Part shown: positions 8,042 to 15,778 of the stretch, piece by piece
How positions within the stretch are numbered: position 1 is the first letter of the stretch
Layout: every line of letters begins with the position of its first letter
Source: JAGXTF01 sp040376005
Lineage (GTDB): Bacteria; Bacteroidota; Bacteroidia; NS11-12g; UBA955
Assembly: GCA_040376005.1 (NCBI GenBank)
Contig: JBEIRK010000018.1
Location: 1 to 27,213 of the forward strand
Reading direction: 5' to 3'
Length of the DNA stretch: 27,213 bases
Notes under the pieces: generated by a model
Told to the model about the DNA's origin: nothing
Database searches by the model: none
What the model saw: the letters and a program-made list of their open reading frames with translations, nothing else
Position numbers and translations under genes: made by a program

Positions 8042-9353
8042 AAATATCCTTTCTGCCTATGCTGAAGTATTCAAAGCCCTTGCGGCGCATGGCTTCAAGT
8101 TCAAACACATTGCGGCCGTCAAAAATTACTTTTTCGTTGAGTTTTTGTTCCAACTGTTCAAAATCAGGAGTTCTGAATTCAGGCCATTCTGTCGCGATGA
8201 TGAGCATATCTGCACCTTCGGTAGCTTCATATTGATTGCTGCAAAAAGTGATTTTATCACCCATAATGTCCTTTACATTTTCCATGGCTTCTGGGTCAAA
8301 CACACGCACTTTCACTCCAGCTTTAAGCAAATCTTCTATCATTTCTAAGGCTGGTGCTTCGCGAATGTCATCGGTATTTGGTTTAAATGCCAAACCCCAC
8401 ATTGCGGCGGTTTTACCGGATAAAGCAGACCCGAAACGCTGTGTAATTTTGGGTATGAGTACCTTTTTTTGAATGGCGTTTACCTGCTCTACCGCTTTTA
8501 AGATTTTAAAATCATAACCCACCTCAGAGGCGGAGTGAATCAGTGCTTTTACATCTTTTGGAAAGCAAGAACCACCGTAACCAATACCAGGGAAAAGGAA
8601 CCTTTTGCCGATACGGGCATCCGAACCAATGCCTAAGCGCACCATATCCACGTCGGCTTCGAGGATTTCACAAAGCCTAGAGATTTCGTTCATAAATGAG
8701 ATTTTGGCAGCCAGAAAGCTATTTGCCGCATATTTGGTAAGCTCTGCGCTGCGGACATCCATAAAAATCAATGGATTGCCTTGACGTACATAGGGTGCAT
8801 AAAGCTCAGACATCACTTGTTTGGCCTTATTGCTTTCAACACCTATAACTACGCGGTCTGGTTTCATGAAGTCTTCTACAGCAACCCCTTCTCTTAAAAA
8901 TTCAGGATTGGATACCACATCAAAATCACCAGAGTAATTTTCTTGAATGGCATTGCGCACCTTATCGCCTGTTCCTACAGGCACAGTGCTTTTATCTACA
9001 ATAACCTTGTAGTCACCAGGTTCTAAGATTTGTCCGATTTGGCGGGCCACTCCCAATACATATTTCAAATCAGCACTTCCATCTTCACCGGGAGGGGTAG
9101 GAAGGGCTAAAAAGATAACATCTGAAGCCTTTACCGCATCTTCCAATTGGGTAGTAAAATGCAGGCGTCCTTCTTTAAGGTTGCGTTTGAACAAGGTTTC
9201 TAATCCGGGCTCATAAATGGTAATTTGGCCTTCGGAAAGCTTCTTTACCTTGTTGTCATCAATATCTACACATATGACGCGGTTGCCTGTTTCAGCGAAG
9301 CAAGTACCGCTTACCAAACCCACATATCCGGTGCCTATTACAGCGATTTTCAT
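8034..9353 (-). CDS. ugd: UDP-glucose 6-dehydrogenase
   Basis: A 439-residue enzyme that oxidises UDP-glucose to UDP-glucuronate with two NAD+. The N terminus has the dinucleotide motif GTGYVGLVSGTCFAETG. The catalytic lysine is at about residue 217 (NSFLAAKISFMNEI) and the catalytic cysteine at residue 263 (GYGGSCFPKDVKAL). VDKSTVPVGTGD and SNPEFLREGVAVEDF are further family signatures. The sequence looks like the TuaD/Ugd type rather than the WbpA (UDP-GlcNAc dehydrogenase) type. The start codon overlaps the upstream aminotransferase stop codon as ATGA, and its own end overlaps the decarboxylase start by 8 bases, so the three are almost certainly translated from one message. Confidence 0.95.
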   Translation of the reverse strand: MKIAVIGTGYVGLVSGTCFAETGNRVICVDIDDNKVKKLSEGQITIYEPGLETLFKRNLKEGRLHFTTQLEDAVKASDVIFLALPTPPGEDGSADLKYVLGVARQIGQILEPGDYKVIVDKSTVPVGTGDKVRNAIQENYSGDFDVVSNPEFLREGVAVEDFMKPDRVVIGVESNKAKQVMSELYAPYVRQGNPLIFMDVRSAELTKYAANSFLAAKISFMNEISRLCEILEADVDMVRLGIGSDARIGKRFLFPGIGYGGSCFPKDVKALIHSASEVGYDFKILKAVEQVNAIQKKVLIPKITQRFGSALSGKTAAMWGLAFKPNTDDIREAPALEMIEDLLKAGVKVRVFDPEAMENVKDIMGDKITFCSNQYEATEGADMLIIATEWPEFRTPDFEQLEQKLNEKVIFDGRNVFELEAMRRKGFEYFSIGRKDIYA

Positions 9354-10471
9354 GCCTTAAAGAATTCTTGAATGGTGGAACATATATAGTGAAGTTGTTC
9401 CTCTTCCATTTCTGTATGAATAGGAAGGGATAACACTTGTTTGCATAGGTTTTCTGTTAGCTCCATGTGAAGATTTTGTGCATAGGCTTGCTGCTGATGT
9501 AAGGGGGTTGGGTAGTAGATCATACATGGTACTTTTTTCTCACTCAAATAAGCCTTAAGTGCTTCGCGCTGCTCATGCGACTGCAATTTTATGGTATATT
9601 GATGAAACACATGGGTGGAGTTTGCCACTCTTTTGGGAACTTGAATTCCAGGGATTTGGCCTAACTCCGAATCATAAACACCGGCGCAATGGTTTCTGCG
9701 GGCTTCAAAATCTCTTAGATGCGGCAATTTAACCTGAAGAATTGCTGCCTGAAGGGTATCTAAACGGGAATTGATACCCACAATTTCGTGCAAGTATTTT
9801 ACTTTTTGTCCGTGATTGGCAACCATTCCCATACGTTCGGCCAAGACGCCATCGTTAGAAAATACGGCGCCACCATCTCCATAACAGCCCAAGTTTTTGC
9901 TTGGAAAAAAGGAAGTGGTGCCGATATGGCCCATGGTTCCTGCTTGTTGGCTGGTGCCATTTGAAAAAGTATATACAGCGCCAATGGCTTGAGCAGTATC
10001 TTCAATTACGTAAAGTTTGTGCTTTTGGCCTATGGCCAAAATGGCCTCCATATCGCAGCACTGCCCATAAAGGTGAACGGGTGCGATGGCAATGGTTTTA
10101 TCGGTAATTAAACTTTCAATTTTCGATGCATCCATGAGATAGCTGTCCTCGTGTACTTCACAGAATACAGGTTTTAATCCGAGTAAATGAAGCACCTCGG
10201 CAAGCGCGGCATAGCTAAAAGAAGGGGTGATTACCTCACTACCTGGTGCTGCCTGTAGGGCCATGAACGCAATTTGCAATGCATCTGTGCCGTTGGCGCA
10301 ACCAATGGCATGCTTGGCGCCTGTAAATTGAGCCAAGTCGCGTTCAAAAGACTTAACTTCTGGACCCTTGATAAAGGCACCAGATTGGAGCACATTCCCT
10401 ATGGCTGTATCGATGTCGGATTTAAGTCGGGTGTACTGCGTTTGCAGGTCCACCATTTGAATGGGGAGCAT
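9350..10471 (-). CDS. DegT/DnrJ/EryC1/StrS-family nucleotide-sugar aminotransferase, WbpE/PorR-like
   Basis: A 373-residue PLP-dependent aminotransferase acting on a keto-sugar nucleotide. The PLP lysine is at about residue 192 in SFFPSKNLGCYGDGGA. EDTAQAIGA carries the aspartate that contacts the PLP ring nitrogen, and CANGTDALQIA is the cofactor-phosphate loop. The N terminus LPIQMVDLQTQY and the CANGTDALQIA stretch resemble WbpE/WlbC enzymes, which make UDP-2-acetamido-3-amino uronic acids. The ATG at 10471 is preferred because families of this kind start a few residues before the VDL motif; an upstream in-frame ATG at 10501 would add ten unlikely residues and would lie upstream of the candidate promoter. 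It heads the operon and has a 4-base ATGA overlap with ugd. The exact substrate is not decided by sequence. Confidence 0.9.
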   Translation of the reverse strand: MLPIQMVDLQTQYTRLKSDIDTAIGNVLQSGAFIKGPEVKSFERDLAQFTGAKHAIGCANGTDALQIAFMALQAAPGSEVITPSFSYAALAEVLHLLGLKPVFCEVHEDSYLMDASKIESLITDKTIAIAPVHLYGQCCDMEAILAIGQKHKLYVIEDTAQAIGAVYTFSNGTSQQAGTMGHIGTTSFFPSKNLGCYGDGGAVFSNDGVLAERMGMVANHGQKVKYLHEIVGINSRLDTLQAAILQVKLPHLRDFEARRNHCAGVYDSELGQIPGIQVPKRVANSTHVFHQYTIKLQSHEQREALKAYLSEKKVPCMIYYPTPLHQQQAYAQNLHMELTENLCKQVLSLPIHTEMEEEQLHYICSTIQEFFKA

Positions 10472-10481
10472 AAGTAGTCTG

Positions 10482-10489
10482 CAAAGATA
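10482..10489 (-). promoter_or_regulatory. Candidate -7 promoter element for the sugar-nucleotide operon
   Basis: On the minus strand this reads TATCTTTG, an exact TAnnTTTG match, ending 10 bases before the ATG at 10471. No TTG lies 17-23 bases further upstream. If used, the transcript would have a leader of only a few bases and the longer reading frame from 10501 could not be translated. Confidence 0.5.
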
Positions 10490-10620
10490 CACAAGATACA
10501 TGGTTGAATTTGTATAAATGGCAGCCTGAAAACATATAAGTGCCCACTATTGGATACACTTCTCGCTTTTGCTTTTTTTAGCCATAAAAAACGTGCATAT
10601 TGCATGTGAATTTTCAATTC

Positions 10621-13404
10621 ATGAGGGGAATCTTAACGGCAATTTTATTACTTTCTGCGGGGAGCAATCTGCTTGCACAAACGGGTGGACTCGCAGGTGC
10701 GGTTACTGACGCCATAACCGGCCGAGAACTGGTAGGTGTTACCATTTCACTAAAACCAGGAGGAACAGAAGATGTCACGGATGTAGAAGGCCGATTTCTG
10801 TTTAGCAATATTGCTCCGGGTATTTATTCTCTTGAGTTGCGAGAGATCAATCACAAAACCACGTATGTGCCGCTGCTGAGGGTTACTGCCAATGAGATTA
10901 CCGTAGTGCGCATTGCCATGTTTGATAGCGTGAAATCGCTGGCAGGGGTGGTAATTACCGCGCGCAAACCAGAGAAAAACAACAATGCAGGTGTGGCCTC
11001 GGAACGCAAAAGTTCGCCTTCTATAATGGATGGACTTTCTCAGGAAACCATAAAAACCACTCCCGATAGGAATACCGCTGAAGCCATGCGCCGGGTGAGT
11101 GGTATTTCGATACAAGATAACAAATATCCTGTTATCAGAGGCCTGGCTGACCGATACAATGTGGCCATGCTCAACGGCATACCCATGCCTAGCACCACGC
11201 CCGATCGGAAGTCTTTTGCCTTTGATGTAATTCCTTCAAATCTTCTGGATAACCTGATGGTCGTGAAATCAGGTATGCCAGATCAGCCAGGTGAGTTTGC
11301 AGGTGCCGTTATCCTCATCAATATGCGGGATGTACCCGATGAAAATGTCCAAACAGTTTCCTTGGGTTTTGGCGGGTACACCAATACCATGGGAAGGACC
11401 ATGGAATGGCAGACCAATACAGGTGCTGATTTTTTGGGGATGGGGGCAAGCGGCAGACTGCTACCTGCGAGTATGCCAGTGCGCGGGGATTATATGGCTA
11501 GCCTTACACGCGCAGATCGTGCTGAGTTTAGTAAAAAGTTTAGCAATGATTGGGGCCTGCAATCTAGAACGGCGCTTCCAAGTTTACAGTTTCAATTCTC
11601 CAACAGTACACGTTTTCTATTCAGCGGTAGACCCACTGGGGTGCTTTTTGCCCTAAGTTACTCTCGCATCCAAAAATTCAATGAACTGGGCCGCACAGAG
11701 TTTAATAGTAATGCTGTTACGCGCAAATATTCGGATCAATTGTATAATGACAATGTGCTGTTGGGAGGGATTCTGAATTTTGCCATGAAGGTGAATAAGA
11801 AGAATAAAATCACTTGGCGCAATTTTATTAATAACAATGCATTTGAAGAAAACAATGTGCGCGAAGGCACGGATTATGAGAGAGGCTCAGATGAGCAAAG
11901 CCGCGGTCTAAGTTATAGTTATAACTATTTCTTTGGTTCTCAACTTTCAGGTGAGCATTTTATACCCTCGGCTGAAATCAAGTTTAAGTGGGACGCAGGG
12001 GCACAAATTGTAAATCGCAGTGCGCCCGATTACCGTCGTTTATTATATACCCGAAATACTGGTACCACCGATCCCTTTAAAGCGGCTGTGGGGCCTGGAG
12101 CAAGCTTTACCAATGCAGGTAAAATGTATACAGGGATGGAAGAGAATATCCGATTTGCGGGGTATTCATTTCTAAGAACATTCTTAGCCGATAGGTATAA
12201 AATGGATTTGAAAGCAGGTGGGTTTCACCAACTCAAAGCACGCACCTTCCAAGCCCGTGTGCTATCTGTAGTTGACAATAGTTTCGACACCCCAGATTCA
12301 CTGAAATACCTCAACGCCAACCAAATTTTTGATCCATCTCATATGGGTGGAAATGGATTCCGCTATGATGAAATCGACGACCCGAGCTATAGTTATACGG
12401 GAACATCTTCCTTGCATGCGGCCTACCTCATGATGGATAATATTTTCGATCGGTTCTTCCGCGTTACGGGCGGTGTGCGCGTTGAGAAGTTTTTTCAAGA
12501 GATGAAGACTAAAAAAGCAGGAGTTGGGGACATCAATCCGAAACTCGATGACTTAAATATACTGCCTAGTTTGGCATTTACCTTCTTACTCACACCACGC
12601 ACCAATTTGCGATTTGGCTATGCGACCACGGTGACGAGACCCGATTTTAGGGAAATAAGCCCATTTAGCTATTTTGACTTTATCAACTTTGTAAGTATTG
12701 TCGGCAACGACACCTTGCGCAGTGGTACCATTCAGAATTTTGATATCCGCTATGAGACCTTTCCTGGAGATGGTCAAAGTTTCTCAATTGGTGCATTTAT
12801 AAAAGATTTTAGAAACCCAGTAGAACAGACGGTATCATTGGTAAGTCAAGACCCAGTGCGCAGTTTGCAGTTCAAAAATGCTACCGTTGCTACCGTATAT
12901 GGTGCGGAAATGGAGTTTCGCTACAAGCTGAAGAAGTTTTCTTACAGCTTGCGCAATTATGAATTGGCTTCAAACATAAATTACACCTTTTCTGAGGTGC
13001 GATTCCAGTATTTCGACAGCGCAGGGAGTGTAGCCAATGTGTCGCGCCCGCTGCAAGGCCAATCACCCTATATTGTCAATGCAGGTTTGTACTATTCTAA
13101 CCGCGCCAAAGGGGTTAGTTTTGCAATCAATTACAATACTTTGGGTCACCGCCTTTACTCAGTAGGCACCACCAATTATCCTGATTTTTACGAAAAGACC
13201 CGACATATCCTAGACATTCAAGTCGCGAAGTCACTAAGCAAGCGTGCAGAGGTGAAATTCACCGCTGGCGATATCTTCTCTCAAGATCTGGTACTGTATC
13301 AAAATACGGACAACAAACGTTCGTTTAGCGATACCGACCGTGTGGTAAACCGCATGAAGATTGCTCCATTATTGTTGCTGAACTTTACTTATAGAATCCG
13401 ATAA
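10621..13404 (+). CDS. TonB-dependent outer-membrane receptor with carboxypeptidase-regulatory-like N-terminal domain
   Basis: A 927-residue outer-membrane importer, energised by TonB-ExbB-ExbD. A signal peptide (about residues 1-20, ending LLAQ) is followed by a carboxypeptidase-regulatory-like beta-sandwich (about 21-100; GAVTDAITGRELVGVTISL, VEGRFLFSNIAPG). Then comes the plug domain (about 125-240; RVSGISIQDNKYPVIRGLADRYN, GMPDQPGEFAGAVILINMRD) and a 22-strand-type barrel rich in alternating aromatic segments, ending LLLNFTYRIR. The ATG at 10621 is chosen because it starts the signal peptide; an upstream TTG would add seven residues. No SusD-like gene is next to it. Instead a secreted beta-helix protein follows after 4 bases. 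The substrate is unknown. No exact TAnnTTTG element was seen upstream. Confidence 0.93.
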   Translation: MRGILTAILLLSAGSNLLAQTGGLAGAVTDAITGRELVGVTISLKPGGTEDVTDVEGRFLFSNIAPGIYSLELREINHKTTYVPLLRVTANEITVVRIAMFDSVKSLAGVVITARKPEKNNNAGVASERKSSPSIMDGLSQETIKTTPDRNTAEAMRRVSGISIQDNKYPVIRGLADRYNVAMLNGIPMPSTTPDRKSFAFDVIPSNLLDNLMVVKSGMPDQPGEFAGAVILINMRDVPDENVQTVSLGFGGYTNTMGRTMEWQTNTGADFLGMGASGRLLPASMPVRGDYMASLTRADRAEFSKKFSNDWGLQSRTALPSLQFQFSNSTRFLFSGRPTGVLFALSYSRIQKFNELGRTEFNSNAVTRKYSDQLYNDNVLLGGILNFAMKVNKKNKITWRNFINNNAFEENNVREGTDYERGSDEQSRGLSYSYNYFFGSQLSGEHFIPSAEIKFKWDAGAQIVNRSAPDYRRLLYTRNTGTTDPFKAAVGPGASFTNAGKMYTGMEENIRFAGYSFLRTFLADRYKMDLKAGGFHQLKARTFQARVLSVVDNSFDTPDSLKYLNANQIFDPSHMGGNGFRYDEIDDPSYSYTGTSSLHAAYLMMDNIFDRFFRVTGGVRVEKFFQEMKTKKAGVGDINPKLDDLNILPSLAFTFLLTPRTNLRFGYATTVTRPDFREISPFSYFDFINFVSIVGNDTLRSGTIQNFDIRYETFPGDGQSFSIGAFIKDFRNPVEQTVSLVSQDPVRSLQFKNATVATVYGAEMEFRYKLKKFSYSLRNYELASNINYTFSEVRFQYFDSAGSVANVSRPLQGQSPYIVNAGLYYSNRAKGVSFAINYNTLGHRLYSVGTTNYPDFYEKTRHILDIQVAKSLSKRAEVKFTAGDIFSQDLVLYQNTDNKRSFSDTDRVVNRMKIAPLLLLNFTYRIR

Positions 13405-13408
13405 GCCT

Positions 13409-15007
13409 ATGTTCAGGGCGCTTTTTACGTGTACGTTGTTTGGGCCTTTGTTTTGTTTGGCTCAGGGGTTTTTTACGCCAGACAATTACATTGGTGCTTT
13501 CGGCACGGTGGATTGGACGCAAGGATGGACCAACTGGAACCCGAGGGCGAGCAGTTACCCTGCGGGTACGGTTTTGTTGCAGGGCAATATTACCAGTCCT
13601 ACTGCACTCAAGGCAGACAAGACCTATTTGCTGAAGGGGTATGTCTATGTCAAGAATAACACCACGTTGACTATCGAACCAGGCACCATTATTCGTAGCG
13701 ATGTTTTAAGTGCGTCTGCACTTATTATAACCAAGGGCAGTAAGTTAATCTGTGATGGTACGCCTTCCAATCCTATCGTTTTTACCAGTTCGGAGGGAAC
13801 AGGTGCGCGCACCTACGGAGATTGGGGCGGAATTGTGTTGCTAGGAAAGGCAAGAATCAATGCGAACGGGGGCTCGTCGGATATTGGGGCAGGCATTAAC
13901 AATGCCAATGGAGATGGGCTTTTTGGTGGCAATGATGACGAAGACAGTTCGGGTTCCATTTCCTACACACGCATCGAGTTTGCGGGTGTCCAATACCAAC
14001 CAGATAAAGAAATTAGCGCATTGGCATTGGGTGCGGTTGGCCGCAGAACGCAACTGCATCATATTCAAATTAGTTTCTGTGGTAATGATGGAATCCATAT
14101 CGCAGGTGGCACTGCCCAGCTAAAACATCTTGCACTGTTTCGAGGCTATAACTCAGACATAACCATGGATATGGGATATACGGGGCTTATACAGTATGCC
14201 GTAATTCTCAGAGACAGCACAAAAGCGGGGAGCAGGGGCGCTTCTGGCTTGGAGATTCAGAACGACGCCTTGGCTACCCAAGCGCAACCCTTTACCGATC
14301 CGACCCTATCCAATGTAACCTTTTTGGGTCCCTTAACTTTGCCCAACACGCCATACAATTCTAACTTCCGCTATGCAGTGCATCTGCGACGCAATGGGAG
14401 ATGCGCAGTTTTTAACTCGGCCATAGCCGGGTATACTCGAGGCCTTATGCTGGATGGAATGGGGGTGGGCGCAAATATGTCGGCGGGCTTGGTGGTCTTT
14501 CAGAATAACCAATTTGCGGGCATGAAAACCATGAATCTAGACACTACAAACCGCTTTGCACAGGCATATCCCGATTTTAATCGGAGCACTTGGCTCCTGA
14601 GCAGTGGTTTTGGCAATGGCAGTTTATCGGCACCCCGTGACTTGCAATTAACCGATCCCTACACATTTTTCGATCCCAATTTTTTACCGCTACCTTCCAC
14701 CATTTTAACATCAGGGGCCAGTTATGCGCATCCGCGACTTTTGGCAACGGCGAATACTCAGAATTCGAACCTCGCATCACAAGTGCACATAGGGACTGCT
14801 GCAGGTGGTTTACAGTTTTTCCCATCTGACATTGTGGGTGATTTGCAGGTGCAAATCATGGATATTACAGGTAAAGTGCTGCGTGAGTTTATATATGACG
14901 CTGCGGAAGGCATTGTTGTAACCTTGCAGCATAGGGGAAACATTGTAGTGAGAATGCGAGCTGATGGAGTTTTATACCATCAGCGTGTGTTATTCTTGGG
15001 CGATTGA
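13409..15007 (+). CDS. Secreted right-handed beta-helix protein with T9SS type A-like tail, partner of the TonB receptor
   Basis: A 532-residue protein of unknown function. It has an N-terminal signal peptide (MFRALFTCTLFGPLFCLAQ). Beta-helix-like repeats follow from about residue 55 (LQGNITSPTALKADKTYLLK, VYVKNNTTLTIEPGTIIRSD, GSKLICDGTPSNPIVFTSS). An acidic GGNDDEDSSG loop (residues 176-179 are DDED) could bind calcium. The last 60 or so residues (FPSDIVGDLQVQIMDITGKV, then GNIVVRMRADGVLYHQRVLF) look like a short type A T9SS sorting tail. No lipobox and no catalytic signature were recognised. It starts 4 bases after the TonB receptor stop, so the two are one operon and likely one functional unit on the outer membrane. 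Its last 18 bases overlap the convergent rlmB gene. Confidence 0.82.
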   Translation: MFRALFTCTLFGPLFCLAQGFFTPDNYIGAFGTVDWTQGWTNWNPRASSYPAGTVLLQGNITSPTALKADKTYLLKGYVYVKNNTTLTIEPGTIIRSDVLSASALIITKGSKLICDGTPSNPIVFTSSEGTGARTYGDWGGIVLLGKARINANGGSSDIGAGINNANGDGLFGGNDDEDSSGSISYTRIEFAGVQYQPDKEISALALGAVGRRTQLHHIQISFCGNDGIHIAGGTAQLKHLALFRGYNSDITMDMGYTGLIQYAVILRDSTKAGSRGASGLEIQNDALATQAQPFTDPTLSNVTFLGPLTLPNTPYNSNFRYAVHLRRNGRCAVFNSAIAGYTRGLMLDGMGVGANMSAGLVVFQNNQFAGMKTMNLDTTNRFAQAYPDFNRSTWLLSSGFGNGSLSAPRDLQLTDPYTFFDPNFLPLPSTILTSGASYAHPRLLATANTQNSNLASQVHIGTAAGGLQFFPSDIVGDLQVQIMDITGKVLREFIYDAAEGIVVTLQHRGNIVVRMRADGVLYHQRVLFLGD

Positions 15008-15739
15008 CCGTTGGCGCATGGCTTCAAACATAGCGATGCCTGCTGCCACAGATACATTCAAAGAACCTACGCCGAAAGGACTCATCGGAATTTTGAATTT
15101 TACTTCGCACATCTTCCATGTATCCGCGCTTAACCCCGTTTCTTCATTTCCCATTACAATGGCTAATGGTCCAGTAAAGTCGCAGCTATAGAAAGAGTCG
15201 GCTCCTTTTTCAGTGGCTCCCGCGATGGTAAGTCCTGAGTTTTTCAAAGACTTTAATGTATGATGCAGCGAATTGGTTCTGCACACGGGTATTTTAAGCA
15301 GGGCGCCTGCTGAAGTTTTAACCGCATCAGAGTTGATCGCAGCTCCTCCTTTTTCAGGGACTACGATTGCATGCACACCGGCACAAGCTGCACTTCTGGC
15401 GATTGCCCCAAAATTGCGCACATCGGTAACACCATCAAGTACCAAAATAAATGGGTCTACGCCTTTTTCAAAAGCTTCTGCAATTACATTGCTTATCTCT
15501 GCAAACTCCACTGCAGAGATAGCGACAACAATACCTTGGTGGTTGCCACCACCCAATTTGAATAACTTTTCCTGTGGTACCTGCTTCCATATAATTCGGC
15601 GCTGGTGTAAGATGCTCAGAATCTCTTTCAGTTGGCCGGATACTTGTCCTTCTTGTATCCAAACCTTGTCAATAGGCTTACCTGATTCTAGGGCTTCTAG
15701 AACCGGGCGAATGCCATATACAAATGATGTGTTCTTCAT
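14990..15739 (-). CDS. rlmB: TrmH-family 23S rRNA 2'-O-methyltransferase, RlmB-like
   Basis: A 249-residue SPOUT-class enzyme expected to methylate the 2'-OH of G2251 in 23S rRNA. An N-terminal substrate-binding domain (YGIRPVLEALESG; LGGGNHQGIVV) precedes the trefoil-knot catalytic domain with its three motifs: LDGVTDVRNFGAIARSA (Asn109, Arg115), VMGNEETGLS (196-204) and GSLNVSVAAGIAMFEA (from residue 225). Length and order fit RlmB better than TrmL or TrmH, but related TrmH-family members cannot be excluded. A terminator-like hairpin lies directly in front of its ATG. Its 3' end runs 18 bases into the convergent beta-helix gene. Confidence 0.9.
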   Translation of the reverse strand: MKNTSFVYGIRPVLEALESGKPIDKVWIQEGQVSGQLKEILSILHQRRIIWKQVPQEKLFKLGGGNHQGIVVAISAVEFAEISNVIAEAFEKGVDPFILVLDGVTDVRNFGAIARSAACAGVHAIVVPEKGGAAINSDAVKTSAGALLKIPVCRTNSLHHTLKSLKNSGLTIAGATEKGADSFYSCDFTGPLAIVMGNEETGLSADTWKMCEVKFKIPMSPFGVGSLNVSVAAGIAMFEAMRQRSIAQE

Positions 15740-15740
15740 A

Positions 15741-15769
15741 AAAAAAGAAGCCCCGGAATTCCGGGGCTT
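15741..15769 (-). terminator. Strong terminator-like hairpin ending at the rlmB start codon
   Basis: A perfect inverted repeat (AAGCCCCGG, AATT, CCGGGGCTT; 15748-15769) is followed on the minus strand by C and seven T that run straight into the ATG of rlmB at 15739. The hairpin begins 9 bases after the stop codon of the DUF2723 gene, so it is well placed to end that transcript. On the plus strand the stem is followed by TTT, so some bidirectional activity is possible. Confidence 0.8.
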
Positions 15770-15778
15770 TTTACTATT

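Noticed and set aside
10600..10620. TTG upstream start for the TonB receptor
   Set aside because: It would put seven residues ahead of a clean signal peptide that begins at the ATG at 10621.
10621..15007. A SusC/SusD polysaccharide utilisation pair
   Set aside because: The second gene has no lipobox, no TPR-type SusD features and a beta-helix instead, and no glycoside hydrolases are nearby.
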